Shown here piece by piece: positions 1 to 8,246 of a stretch of 64,000 nucleotides of DNA. The stretch is from contig NZ_BMNK01000012.1 in assembly GCF_014646515.1 (NCBI RefSeq), positions 124,001 to 188,000 on the forward strand. Direction: 5' to 3'. A program made the translations under genes and the position numbers. The notes beneath the pieces were generated by a model. That model was given only the letters and a program-made list of their open reading frames with translations. It made no database searches and was not told the DNA's origin. Each line of letters opens with the position of its first letter. The first letter of the stretch is position 1. The DNA comes from Nonomuraea glycinis. GTDB taxonomy: Bacteria; Actinomycetota; Actinomycetes; Streptosporangiales; Streptosporangiaceae.

Positions 1-1
1 G

Positions 2-895
2 TACGGGTCGGTCGGCGCCGCGGCGGAGGCGCTCATGGTCACCCCGTCGGCCGTGTCGCAGCAGATCGCCAAGCTGGAGCGGGAGACCGGCGCCCGGCTC
101 ATCGAGCGCAACGGGCGCGGCGTGCGGCTGACGGACGCGGCCGGGCTCCTCGCCGAGCACGCCGAGCGGATCCTGGCGCTGGTGGAGACCGCCGAAGCGG
201 ACTTCGAGGCGCTGCGCGGCGAGGTCGTCGGCCGGCTCAACGTGGCCGCGTTCCCCACGGCGGCCCGCGGCCTGATGCCCCCCGCGCTGGCCGAGCTCCG
301 GGAGCGCCACCCCGACCTGTGGATGCAGCTCTACGAGCGCGAGCCGGAGCGGATGCTGCGCGAGGTCGCCAGGGGCGAGCTCGACCTGGTGGTGGTGCAG
401 GACTGGCTCAACAGGCCGATGGCCATCCCCGAAGGGCTGTCCAGGAAGACGCTGATCGACGACATCGCCGACGTGGCCGTGCCCCTGGACCATCCCCTGG
501 CCGGCAACAAGGAGATCCAGCTGTCCGCGCTGCGCGACGAGCGGTGGATCGCCTCCTCGCCCGGCACCATCTGCCACGACTGGCTGGTCTTCACGCTGCG
601 CAGCGCGGAGATCGAGCCCGAGATCGCCTACATGGCCGATGAGTACCCCACCCACCTGGCCCTGGTGGCGGCCGGGCTCGGCTGCTCCATCGTGCCCCGG
701 CTCGGCCGCGACCCGGTGCCGGACAACGTCCGGCTCATCCCGCTGCGGCCCAGGCAGACCCGCCGCATCTACGCCCTGTGGCGCACCGACGCGGCCCGGC
801 GGCCCGCCATCAGGGCCACCGTAGAGGCGCTGGGACGGGCCAGCGCGCTGCAGGAGAACGCGTGGGCGAGCGAGCCGGAGCTGCAGGTCAGCTGA
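2..895 (+). CDS. LysR-family transcriptional regulator (5' end outside window)
   Basis: This is a LysR-type transcription factor cut by the window start. The frame is open from base 2, and the visible residues (GSVGAAAEALMVTPSAVSQQ) form most of the winged helix-turn-helix, so the ATG at 35 sits inside the recognition region and is not the true start. The rest is a LysR effector-binding domain: a VGRLNVAAFPTAARGLMPPAL strand, then a second lobe ending near LIPLRPRQTRRIYALWRTDA. The stop at 893-895 falls in the first unit of an 18-bp tandem repeat. Its target and ligand cannot be told. The convergent EamA permease next door is a possible but unproven target. Confidence 0.9.
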   Translation, partial: YGSVGAAAEALMVTPSAVSQQIAKLERETGARLIERNGRGVRLTDAAGLLAEHAERILALVETAEADFEALRGEVVGRLNVAAFPTAARGLMPPALAELRERHPDLWMQLYEREPERMLREVARGELDLVVVQDWLNRPMAIPEGLSRKTLIDDIADVAVPLDHPLAGNKEIQLSALRDERWIASSPGTICHDWLVFTLRSAEIEPEIAYMADEYPTHLALVAAGLGCSIVPRLGRDPVPDNVRLIPLRPRQTRRIYALWRTDAARRPAIRATVEALGRASALQENAWASEPELQVS

Positions 896-1006
896 GCACT
901 GAAGGTCGGCTGAACGCTGAAGGTCAGTTGAGCACTGAAGGTCGGCTGAGCGCTGAAGGTCAGTTGAGCACTGCAGATCAGCTGAGCGCTGCAGGTCAGC
1001 TGAGCG
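881..1006. repeat. 18-bp tandem repeat, seven copies, between convergent genes
   Basis: Seven consecutive 18-bp units occupy 126 bases. Typical units are CTGAAGGTCAGTTGAGCA and CTGCAGGTCAGCTGAGCG, differing at a few positions, with alternating A/G forms. The LysR stop codon lies in unit 1 and the stop codon of the opposing permease in unit 7, so both genes end inside the array. Short self-complementary stretches such as TCAGCTGA recur and could help end transcription in both directions, but there is no long stem. Confidence 0.9.
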
Positions 1007-1856
1007 CGATCGCGACGATGCCGCCGAGGATCACGCCGGCGGCCAGCAGCCGGTGCCGCAGCCCGCTCTCGGCGAGCAGGCTGCCGCCCAGCACGACGGC
1101 GATCAGCACGCTGATCTCGCGGGCCGGCGCCACCACGCTGACCGGCGCCATGGTGAACGCGATCAGCACCAGCAGATAGGACACGAAGGTCAGCACCGCG
1201 GCGCCCAGCACCCCGGCGCGGTGCTCACGCCAGACCGGCAGGATCAGCGCTCTGCGGCGCGCGGTGAGCACCGCCGGGGTGAGCGCCAGCGCCCGCCCCA
1301 CCTCGTCCAGATAGTTGAGCATGATCGGCGCCACCGCGAACACGCCCACCACCCGCGAGTCCCACACCGTGTAGCCCGCGATGAACAGCCCGGTCGCCAG
1401 CCCGAACGCCAGCCCCTTCAGATCGCCCCGGCCGCTGCCGCCGCTCATCAGGAACACGCCCACGCCCACCAGGACGATCCCCGCGACGCCCACGGCGGTC
1501 GGACGCTCACCCAGGAACAGCACGGCGACCAGGCTCGCCAGCATCGGGCCGGTGCCCCGCGCGACGGGGTAGACGATGGACAGATCGCCGTTGCCGTAGC
1601 CCCGTTGCAGCAGCACGAAGTAGCCCAGGTGCAGCGCCGTGCTGCCGCCGATCACCGCCAGGTCGCCCCAGGACAGCGTGGGCCCGGCGACGAGCAGGAA
1701 TCCGGCGAACAGCGGGCTCCAGATCACCGCCGCCGTGGCGGCCACGAGCCAGAGGAAGACGAGGCTGTCGGCCTGGGCGGCCTTCTTGCTCAGCAGGTTC
1801 CAGGAGGCGTGCGCGACGGCGGCGACGAGGACGAGGAGCAGGGCCCTGGGGTCCAA
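996..1856 (-). CDS. EamA/DMT-family transporter
   Basis: This is an integral membrane permease of the drug/metabolite transporter superfamily, about 286 residues with roughly ten hydrophobic segments in two EamA halves. The N-terminal half reads LLLVLVAAVAHASWNLLSKK, a typical EamA opening, and the C-terminal half ends with VILGGIVAIALS. I chose a TTG start at 1856 because GGAAGGAG lies about 8 bases upstream and the protein then has the family length. An ATG at 1961 would overlap the divergent phosphatase start and add about 35 non-hydrophobic residues. The substrate cannot be inferred. It converges with the LysR gene and is divergent from the phosphatase gene. Confidence 0.85.
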   Translation of the reverse strand: MDPRALLLVLVAAVAHASWNLLSKKAAQADSLVFLWLVAATAAVIWSPLFAGFLLVAGPTLSWGDLAVIGGSTALHLGYFVLLQRGYGNGDLSIVYPVARGTGPMLASLVAVLFLGERPTAVGVAGIVLVGVGVFLMSGGSGRGDLKGLAFGLATGLFIAGYTVWDSRVVGVFAVAPIMLNYLDEVGRALALTPAVLTARRRALILPVWREHRAGVLGAAVLTFVSYLLVLIAFTMAPVSVVAPAREISVLIAVVLGGSLLAESGLRHRLLAAGVILGGIVAIALS

Positions 1857-1947
1857 CGGGACGGCTCCTTCCGATCGCCCCGACTCTACTCTCGGGTGAT
1901 CGGCCCTGGCGGGAAGGGGGACGGGACCGGCTAAGCTGAGCCCCACC

Positions 1948-2589
1948 ATGGCTGAAACCACCGTCGTTCACCTTTTGCGCCACGGTGAGGTGCACAATCC
2001 CAGTGGCATCCTCTACGGTCGGCTGCCCGGCTACAACCTGTCCGAGACCGGGCAGTTGATGGCCAAGACCGTCGCCAAGGCGGTCGCCGGACGCGACATC
2101 AAGGCCGTCTACAGCTCGCCGTTGGAGCGTGCCCAGCAGACCGCGACCCCGGTCGCGGCCACTCTCGGTCTCGACATCATCACCGACGAGCGGCTGGTCG
2201 AGGCGGGCAACCTGCTGGAGGGCCGGATGGTCGGGACCGGCCTGCGGATCCTGCGCAGCCCGCGCAACTACCGCTACTTCTGGAATCCGATGCGCCCGTC
2301 CTGGGGTGAGCCCTACCCCGTGATCATCGCGCGGATGCGCTCGATGGTCGACGACGCGCGGGAGGCGGTGCGCGGCCACGAGGCGGTGCTCGTCAGCCAC
2401 CAGCTGCCGATCTGGGCGATCAGGATGGCGGCGGAGGGGCGGCGCAGGCTCTGGCACGACCCGCGGCGCAGGCAGTGCGCGCTGGCCAGCCTCACCACGT
2501 TCACCTTCGACGGGGACCGCCTCGTCAGCGTCGGCTACAGCGAGCCGGCCGGATCACTGCAGAGGGGCCCCAGCGTTCCGGGCGCCTGA
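1948..2589 (+). CDS. histidine phosphatase family protein
   Basis: This 213-residue protein belongs to the histidine phosphatase (phosphoglycerate mutase-like) superfamily. The catalytic LLRHGEVHNP motif is at residues 9-18, with the phosphate-binding region YSSPLERAQQTA following and a second conserved histidine in VLVSHQLPI. It is a cytoplasmic enzyme whose substrate is unknown. It stands directly upstream of the cytochrome c maturation genes, as the homologue Rv0525 does in M. tuberculosis, which suggests a conserved but unexplained link. A 55-base gap with a good ribosome binding site separates it from the next gene. Confidence 0.88.
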   Translation: MAETTVVHLLRHGEVHNPSGILYGRLPGYNLSETGQLMAKTVAKAVAGRDIKAVYSSPLERAQQTATPVAATLGLDIITDERLVEAGNLLEGRMVGTGLRILRSPRNYRYFWNPMRPSWGEPYPVIIARMRSMVDDAREAVRGHEAVLVSHQLPIWAIRMAAEGRRRLWHDPRRRQCALASLTTFTFDGDRLVSVGYSEPAGSLQRGPSVPGA

Positions 2590-2644
2590 CCCCGCCGGTA
2601 GAGTTGCAAGCTCTACCGGCTGTAGTACAAGGAGATCTTCCTCC

Positions 2645-3223
2645 GTGCGCGCGAAGTCCATCTCCGTGTCTGGCTCCGTCGCCCTGCTGGCTCTGCTGGC
2701 CGCCGGATGCGCGGGCAGCCAGGGCGGCCAGCCGCAGGCCGGCGACACCCGATTCGTCGCGGGCGACGGGAAGATGCAGGTGTTCGCGGCGGCCGACCGC
2801 CAGGCCGCGCCCGCGATCGAAGGGCCCACCCTCGACGGCGGCACCGCCTCACTGGCCGCGCACCAGGGCAAGGTCGTCGTGATCAACTTCTGGGCGTCCT
2901 GGTGCGGGCCCTGCCGGGCCGAAGCGCCGGTGCTCAAGGAGGTCGCGGCCAAGACCAAGAGCTCCGGGGTCGAGTTCATCGGCATCGACTTCAAGGACCG
3001 CAAGGCCGACGCGCTGGCCTTCGAGCGCACCGAGCAGAGCGGCTACCCGAGCATCTTCGACCAGCCGGGCAAGGTCGCGCTGGCCTTCCAGGGCACGGTG
3101 CCGCCCGCCGCCATCCCGTCCACGCTGATCATCGACGAGCGGGGCAGGATCGCCGCCAGGGCGCTCGGCGCGGTCACGTACACCGACCTGATGAACACGG
3201 TGAGCAAGGTGCGCGATGAATGA
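2645..3223 (+). CDS. ResA/TlpA-like thioredoxin lipoprotein
   Basis: This is an exported thioredoxin-fold protein of 192 residues for system II cytochrome c maturation, expected to reduce the apocytochrome CxxCH cysteines outside the membrane. A lipoprotein signal ends in LLAAGC with Cys22 as the lipid anchor. The redox motif WCGPC is at residues 86-90, and a cis-proline region follows (PAAIPSTLIID). The GTG start at 2645 has AAGGAG upstream. It overlaps ccdA by 8 bases, so the two are translated together. It corresponds in position to M. tuberculosis Rv0526. Confidence 0.93.
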   Translation: MRAKSISVSGSVALLALLAAGCAGSQGGQPQAGDTRFVAGDGKMQVFAAADRQAAPAIEGPTLDGGTASLAAHQGKVVVINFWASWCGPCRAEAPVLKEVAAKTKSSGVEFIGIDFKDRKADALAFERTEQSGYPSIFDQPGKVALAFQGTVPPAAIPSTLIIDERGRIAARALGAVTYTDLMNTVSKVRDE

Positions 3224-3938
3224 CATCGTCGCCTCCGGCTCGCTGCTGCTGGCCGTGCCGATCGCGGTGCTCGCCGGGCTCGTGTCGTTCCTGTCCCCGT
3301 GCGTGCTGCCACTGGTGCCGGGCTATCTGTCGTACGTGACCGGGATGAGCGCCGACCCCAAGCGGGGGCGGCTGGTGCTCGGCACGTCGCTGTTCGTGGC
3401 CGGGTTCGGCGCGGTGTTCGTGGCCACCGGCGCGCTGTTCGGCGGGCTCGGCAGGCTCCTGCTGGTCAACGCCGACCTCATCACGCGGATCATCGGCGTG
3501 CTCACGATCCTGCTCGGGCTGGCCTTCCTCGGCGTGATCCCCGGGCTGATGCGTGATGTGCGCATCCACCGGATGCCCGCCGCGGGGCTGGCCGGCGCGC
3601 CGCTGCTCGGCGTGGTGTTCGGGCTGGGCTGGACGCCGTGCATCGGCCCCACCTTGGCGGTGGTGCTCGGGCTCGGGCTGAACGAGGGCAGCGCCTCGCG
3701 GGGCGCGCTGCTCGCCGTCGCCTACGCGCTCGGGCTCGGGCTGCCGTTCGTGGCCGCCGCCTTCGCCTACAGCAAGGCGCTGCGCACCTTCGGCGCCATC
3801 CGCAAGCACTCACGGCTGATCACCAGGGTCGGCGGCGCCATGCTGGTGGCCGTCGGGCTGGCGCTGGTGACCGGCCTGTGGACAGAGCTGATCGCGACCA
3901 TGCAGGGCCTGATCGGCTCCTTCCGGCCGGTGATCTGA
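3216..3938 (+). CDS. ccdA: CcdA cytochrome c biogenesis thiol transporter
   Basis: CcdA passes reducing equivalents from cytoplasmic thioredoxin across the membrane to the ResA-like protein. The 240-residue product has about six membrane segments. The two conserved redox cysteines sit in FLSPCVLPLVPGYLSYVTG near the N-terminus and in GLGWTPCIGPTLA in the second half, both hallmarks of the family. It overlaps the upstream lipoprotein gene by 8 bases, and its stop overlaps the resB start as TGATG, so the genes form one operon. Confidence 0.95.
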   Translation: MNDIVASGSLLLAVPIAVLAGLVSFLSPCVLPLVPGYLSYVTGMSADPKRGRLVLGTSLFVAGFGAVFVATGALFGGLGRLLLVNADLITRIIGVLTILLGLAFLGVIPGLMRDVRIHRMPAAGLAGAPLLGVVFGLGWTPCIGPTLAVVLGLGLNEGSASRGALLAVAYALGLGLPFVAAAFAYSKALRTFGAIRKHSRLITRVGGAMLVAVGLALVTGLWTELIATMQGLIGSFRPVI

Positions 3939-5503
3939 TGAGCGTCGACGAGCTGGAGAAGGAGCGGGCGCCCAGGCCGGCGGGCATCGGCCTCGTCGGC
4001 TGGCTGCGCTGGGGCTGGCGCACGCTCACCTCGATGAAGACGGCGCTGATCCTGCTGTTCCTGTTCGCTCTGGCGAGCGTGCCAGGCTCCCTGCTGCCGC
4101 AGCGCGGCGTCGAGCCGGGCAAGGTGGCGACCCTCTACCAGGAGAGCCCTGCGCTGGCCGAGTGGTACGACCGCTTCCAGCTCTTCGACGTCTTCACCTC
4201 CGTCTGGTTCGCGGCGATCTACCTGCTGCTGTTCACCTCGCTGATCGGCTGCGTCCTGCCGCGCACCGCCACGTACGTGCGCGAGCTGCGCCGCAAGCCG
4301 CCCGCCGCGCCGCGCAACCTCGCGCGGCTGCCGCAGTCCGCCTCCTTCCCGGGCGAGCTGACCGTCGATCAGGCCGCCCGGCGGCTGCGCAAGCTGCGCT
4401 TCCGGGTGGAGACGGGCGACGGCTGGGTGTCCGCCGAGAAGGGCTATCTCCGCGAGACCGGCAACCTGCTCTTCCACATCTCCCTGCTCGGCCTGCTGAT
4501 CGCCGTCGGTTTCGGCTCCTTGTACGGCTACCGCGGCAACGTCCTGGTCTCCGAGGGCGACGGCTTCGCCAACACCGTGGCCGCCTACGACCGCTTCATC
4601 CCGGGTCAGCAGGTGTCGGCCGAGTCGCTGGAGCCGTTCAGCTTCGAGCTGACCGACTTCATGGCCACCTACCAGGTCGAGGGCGACAAGAGGGGGCAGG
4701 AGGTCGACTACTCCGCCTTCCTGAAGGTCAACGACTCGCCGACGGCGCCCGTCCGCGACTACGAGCTCAAGGTCAACGAGCCGCTGGAGGTCAACGGCAC
4801 GCAGACCTACCTCCTCGGCCACGGCTACGCCCCCGTTTTCAAGGTCACCGACGGCAAGGGGCAGGTCGCCTTCGAGGGGCCGGTGCCGTGCCTGATCGAG
4901 GACAAGCCCTCGCTCACCTCGGGCTGTGTCGTCAAGGTCCCCGACGCGCGACCGTCGCAGCTCGGGTTCCTGCTCAGGTTCCTGCCCACCAGCGCGCGGG
5001 CGAGCGACGGCAGTGGCTTCGGCTCGGCGTTCCCCGGCGCCCTCCAGCCTGAGGTGCAGGTCCTGGGGGCGTTCTCCGGCGACTTCGGGGTGCGCTCCGG
5101 GAAGCCGCAGTCGGTCTACGAGCTCGCCCCGCCCGAGGTGATGAAGAAGCTCACGCCGCTGGTCATGGGCACCGCGGTGCCCGAGCCGCTCGCGGTGGGG
5201 GAGTCGCTCGACCTGCCCGGCGACGCGGGCAAGCTGGAGTTCGTCGCGGTCAAGGAGTGGATGACGCTCCAGGTCGCCTACGATCCCGGCCGGGTCCCCG
5301 CCCTCGTGGCGGCCGCGCTGGCCACCGTGTCCATCGCGCTGTCGCTGATGATCCGCCGCCGCCGGGTATGGGTGCGGGTCAAGGACGGCACGGTCGAGGT
5401 GGGCGGGCTGACCCGCACCGAAGGCTCGGCGGCGGGCTTCGCCGAGGAGTTCGAGGACATCGTGAAGGCTCTACAAGCAGCAGGAGACAAGGATGAACGC
5501 TGA
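3938..5503 (+). CDS. resB: ResB-like cytochrome c biogenesis protein
   Basis: ResB is one half of the system II heme delivery and cytochrome c synthetase complex. The protein has 521 residues from the ATG at 3938, which overlaps the ccdA stop. There is a cytoplasmic lead, then membrane segments at MKTALILLFLFALASVPGSL, at IYLLLFTSLIGCVLP and at LLFHISLLGLLIAVGFGSL. A large extracytoplasmic domain follows, then a final membrane segment near VAAALATVSIALSLMIRRR. An upstream in-frame extension is only a shadow of ccdA. Its partner CcsA overlaps it by 11 bases. Confidence 0.93.
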   Translation: MSVDELEKERAPRPAGIGLVGWLRWGWRTLTSMKTALILLFLFALASVPGSLLPQRGVEPGKVATLYQESPALAEWYDRFQLFDVFTSVWFAAIYLLLFTSLIGCVLPRTATYVRELRRKPPAAPRNLARLPQSASFPGELTVDQAARRLRKLRFRVETGDGWVSAEKGYLRETGNLLFHISLLGLLIAVGFGSLYGYRGNVLVSEGDGFANTVAAYDRFIPGQQVSAESLEPFSFELTDFMATYQVEGDKRGQEVDYSAFLKVNDSPTAPVRDYELKVNEPLEVNGTQTYLLGHGYAPVFKVTDGKGQVAFEGPVPCLIEDKPSLTSGCVVKVPDARPSQLGFLLRFLPTSARASDGSGFGSAFPGALQPEVQVLGAFSGDFGVRSGKPQSVYELAPPEVMKKLTPLVMGTAVPEPLAVGESLDLPGDAGKLEFVAVKEWMTLQVAYDPGRVPALVAAALATVSIALSLMIRRRRVWVRVKDGTVEVGGLTRTEGSAAGFAEEFEDIVKALQAAGDKDER

Positions 5504-6437
5504 AGGACTGGCCGAGCTGAGCGACCTGTTCGTGGTCGCGGCAGTTCTGCTCTACCTGTTCTCCATGGTCGGTTTCGCGATGGAGCTCGCCTTCGGCCGG
5601 ACCCGGCTCGACCAGGAGTCCGCGGCCGCCAAGGTTCCCGTGGCCGTGGGGGCCGCTACGGTGGTCGACGCCCCGGTGGACGAGGCCGCCGAGACCCCTG
5701 CGGCCGGCGGGCCGGTCTGGTCGGTCAGGGCCGGGATGGTGGGCCTGGGGCTCGCCTGGCTCGGCTGGGCGGCCAACCTCGGCGCCATCGTCACCCGAGG
5801 CGTGGCCGTGGAGCGCTGGCCGTGGGGCAACATGTACGAGTTCGTGGTGGGCATCTGCTTCGCCGCGGTGACCGCCTTCCTGGTCACCCAGTTCCGGCGG
5901 AACGTGCGCTTCCTCGGCGCCTTCGTCATGGTCACCGCGGCCCTGGGCCTCGGGCTGGCGGTCAAGACGCTCTACACCTCGGCGGGGCCGGTCGTGCCCG
6001 CGCTGGACTCCTACTGGATCGCCATCCACGTCACCGCCGCGATCCTGGCCAGCGGCATGTTCATCCTGGCCGGGGTGGCGGGCATCCTCAACCTCATCCG
6101 CAAGGAGGGCCCGTCCCGGCTGCCGTCCAAGGCGGAGCTGGAGAAGGTGGCCAACCGCGCCATCGTCCTGGCCTTCCCGCTGTGGACGTTCGCCGTCATC
6201 GCGGGCGCGCTCTGGGCCGACCGGGCCTGGGGCCGCTACTGGGGCTGGGACCCTAAGGAGGTCTGGTCCTTCATCACCTGGGTGGGCTACGCGGCCTACC
6301 TGCACGCCAACGTCACGGCCGGCTGGCGTGGCCGGCGCGCCACGATCGTGCAGCTGGTGGCCTTCGCGTGCCTGCTGTTCAACCTGTTCGGCGTGAACAT
6401 CTTCATCTCGGGCCTGCACAGCTACTCAGGCCTGTGA
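5493..6437 (+). CDS. ccsA: CcsA/ResC cytochrome c biogenesis protein
   Basis: This is the heme-handling subunit of the system II cytochrome c synthetase, 314 residues and polytopic. The tryptophan-rich WWD-type signature WGRYWGWDPKEVWSFITW is clear, and histidines in WIAIHVTAAILASGMF and near YLHANVTAG are positioned like the axial heme ligands of the family. The start at 5493 overlaps resB by 11 bases. It ends the operon; a hairpin follows at 6465-6485. Confidence 0.95.
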   Translation: MNAEGLAELSDLFVVAAVLLYLFSMVGFAMELAFGRTRLDQESAAAKVPVAVGAATVVDAPVDEAAETPAAGGPVWSVRAGMVGLGLAWLGWAANLGAIVTRGVAVERWPWGNMYEFVVGICFAAVTAFLVTQFRRNVRFLGAFVMVTAALGLGLAVKTLYTSAGPVVPALDSYWIAIHVTAAILASGMFILAGVAGILNLIRKEGPSRLPSKAELEKVANRAIVLAFPLWTFAVIAGALWADRAWGRYWGWDPKEVWSFITWVGYAAYLHANVTAGWRGRRATIVQLVAFACLLFNLFGVNIFISGLHSYSGL

Positions 6438-6464
6438 TCGCCGGCGTTTACTAGCACGGAGCGG

Positions 6465-6485
6465 CCCGCCGGTGAAATCGGCGGG
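6465..6485 (+). terminator. hairpin after the cytochrome c maturation operon
   Basis: CCCGCCG and CGGCGGG form a perfect 7-bp stem with a 7-base loop, 27 bases after the ccsA stop. There is no T tract, as is common in high-GC actinomycetes. Confidence 0.6.
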
Positions 6486-6502
6486 TCCCGTACGTGCGGG
6501 CC

Positions 6503-6599
6503 GGTAGGTGGCGTGACAAGGGGACCCGGTAGTGGCGTGACAAGGGGACCCGGTAGTGGCGTGCCAAGGGGACCCGGTAGTGGCGTGCCAAGGGGACGG
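6503..6599. repeat. 24-bp tandem repeat, four copies
   Basis: There are four consecutive copies of a unit reading GGTAGTGGCGTGACAAGGGG followed by ACCC. The first copy has one extra G, and the last two have C in place of A in GTGACAAG. It lies between two convergent genes, in noncoding DNA beyond the ccsA terminator hairpin. There are no spacers, so it is not CRISPR. Confidence 0.9.
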
Positions 6600-6637
6600 G
6601 GCGTCGCCTGGGGGGTGAAGGCGGCGCTCGGTGTTGC

Positions 6638-6958
6638 TTACTTCTCTTCGCCACCGCGCATGCGGCGCTCGAGCTCGCGAAGGAAATCGGGATCGTCGTC
6701 CGGGCCCTTGGGGGCGGGCTCGCCTTCGGCCCGCGGGGCGACGGACCAGGTCTCGCGCGCGACTCTGGGACGGCCGCGCATCATCCAGAACAGGCCGCCG
6801 ATCAAGGGGAGCGCGACGACAATGATCAACCAAACGGCTTTTGGTGAGTGCCTGACCTCTTCCTCGGGGGTGGTAGCGACGTCGAACAGTGAAAACAGCC
6901 AGAAGGCCAGCAGAGCCAGGCCGACAAGGACACCTGCCATGCCCGAACTGTAAGCCAT
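6638..6958 (-). CDS. small PLD N-terminal-like (PLDc_N) membrane protein
   Basis: This is a short membrane protein of about 106 residues. Two hydrophobic segments (GVLVGLALLAFWLFSLFDV and AVWLIIVVALPLIGGLFWMM) flank a short loop, a pattern I recognise from the phospholipase D nuclease N-terminal (PLDc_N) family. The tail is charged (ELERRMRGGEEK) and probably cytoplasmic. No start has a convincing ribosome binding site. I chose the ATG at 6958, but 6991 and 6940 are alternatives. It converges with the cytochrome c maturation operon, and its function is unknown. Confidence 0.7.
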   Translation of the reverse strand: MAYSSGMAGVLVGLALLAFWLFSLFDVATTPEEEVRHSPKAVWLIIVVALPLIGGLFWMMRGRPRVARETWSVAPRAEGEPAPKGPDDDPDFLRELERRMRGGEEK

Positions 6959-7120
6959 CCTCAGCGTGATCGTGCCACCTTGATGTCCCATTCCGGGTGA
7001 CTAGGGAAGATCGGCGTCGTACGGTGGAACACGATTCGGCGCAGTCTGCCCCGGCTGGGCCGCGCGTCAAGCGGCCTCGGTATCCGGTGTGGTGAGCGTC
7101 ATGGGGTGGTGAGAGGTGCG

Positions 7121-8236
7121 ATGGCTTTCTCCAACGACAAAGGACGTCATCGGCGGGGACGCTGGTGGCGGCGCGGCTCGTACCTCTTCTCGCGTCGCAC
7201 CGAGGCGCCCGACACGGACCGGTCGATCTGGACGAACGACGGCGGGCGGGCGCGTGAGCGCGGTCGTCGTCTGTCCGGCCGGAGAGGGGCCGGTGTGCGA
7301 GACCTGGGCCCGGCCGGTGGAGAGGAGCAGATGGACCGCGATCGCCGCCTGAGCGGGCGTGAGGACCCCGGTGGCAGAGAACGCCGCAACCTGATGGGCG
7401 GGTACGGCTTCCGCGACCGGCCGCGTGAGGAGCCCGAGCAGGCGTGGCCGCCCGGCGGTCAAGGGCCGCCCGGCGGTCAGGGGCGGCAGCGGTGGGAGGG
7501 CGGCGAGCGCCGCTGGGACCAGGGCGAGCGGTTGCCCGCGGCCGTGGTGGAGCGCCCCCGCTACACCTGGCAGGACTTCGAGCTCGACGACGCGTTACCC
7601 AGGGCGCAGCCGAACCGTCCCGACGCGCCTCTTCAGGGCGACGGGCTGCGCCACTGCGGGAAACTGGAGGCGATCCTGCACCGGCAGTGGGACGCCAGGA
7701 GAAGCCGGCCGTCGATCGACGTGGTGCGGGCGGTGGAGAGCCTGGCCAGGCTGCCTGACCGGATCAAGGAAAAGCTCGTCCAGGGGCTCGAGGGCATCTA
7801 CGTGGGGCCGGGCGGAGTGCCGGACCTGGACGACATGGGCTATCTACGGGGCGCGCCGCTGCCGTCGGGCCGGGCGACGTGGGACATCTGCGCGGGAGCC
7901 TACGGGGATCGCAAGATCGTCGTGGGGGACCGGCCCTCGCCGACACCGGACGTGATGATGCACGAGGTGGGGCACGCCATCGACGACATCGACGCGGCGC
8001 TGGGCGTCTGGGTGTCGGACACGCCGGAGTTCGTGGCGCTCTTCGAGGAGCTCACGCCGCTCCTGGCCTCGTCCTTCCACCGGCAGGGGGGCGGGCTGGG
8101 ACGCAAGGAGTTCTTCGCCGACGCCTTCGCCGCCATCGCCTCACGCCAGCGGCCGGCCCTGGTCGACATGCTCGGCGGCAACACGCGGATGGCGCTCGAC
8201 GTGATGCTGTTCTTCAACCGGCGCTACGGAATCTAG
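7121..8236 (+). CDS. anthrax lethal factor-like (ATLF-type) zinc metalloprotease
   Basis: This protein has 371 residues from the ATG at 7121, which is preceded by GAGAGG; a GTG at 7106 is the alternative. The first ~130 residues are Arg/Gly/Pro-rich and look disordered, and no signal peptide is visible. A folded region starts near RYTWQDFELDD. The C-terminal third carries HEVGH at 281-285 followed by AIDD, and EFFADAF with Glu330. The spacing from the second histidine to this glutamate is 45 residues, the same as His690 to Glu735 in anthrax lethal factor. The flanking segments (GLEGIYVGPGG, GRATWDICAGAYGDRKIVVG) also suit that fold. Its substrate is unknown. Export, if any, would need a route other than Sec, or the enzyme is intracellular. 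Confidence 0.75.
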   Translation: MAFSNDKGRHRRGRWWRRGSYLFSRRTEAPDTDRSIWTNDGGRARERGRRLSGRRGAGVRDLGPAGGEEQMDRDRRLSGREDPGGRERRNLMGGYGFRDRPREEPEQAWPPGGQGPPGGQGRQRWEGGERRWDQGERLPAAVVERPRYTWQDFELDDALPRAQPNRPDAPLQGDGLRHCGKLEAILHRQWDARRSRPSIDVVRAVESLARLPDRIKEKLVQGLEGIYVGPGGVPDLDDMGYLRGAPLPSGRATWDICAGAYGDRKIVVGDRPSPTPDVMMHEVGHAIDDIDAALGVWVSDTPEFVALFEELTPLLASSFHRQGGGLGRKEFFADAFAAIASRQRPALVDMLGGNTRMALDVMLFFNRRYGI

Positions 8237-8246
8237 GTGATCGGCA

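Noticed and set aside
778..1179. Open frame through the 18-bp repeats (QLSTEGRLSAEGQ pattern)
   Set aside because: The repeat has a length divisible by three, so it is open in several frames by construction. The frame crosses the end of LysR and the opposite-strand permease.
3638..3937. N-terminal extension of ResB to 3638
   Set aside because: This part is a shadow of ccdA. The ATG at 3938 overlaps the ccdA stop and gives the family length.
6503..6599. Possible CRISPR array
   Set aside because: The repeats are directly adjacent with no spacers. The same is true of the 18-bp and 53-bp arrays.
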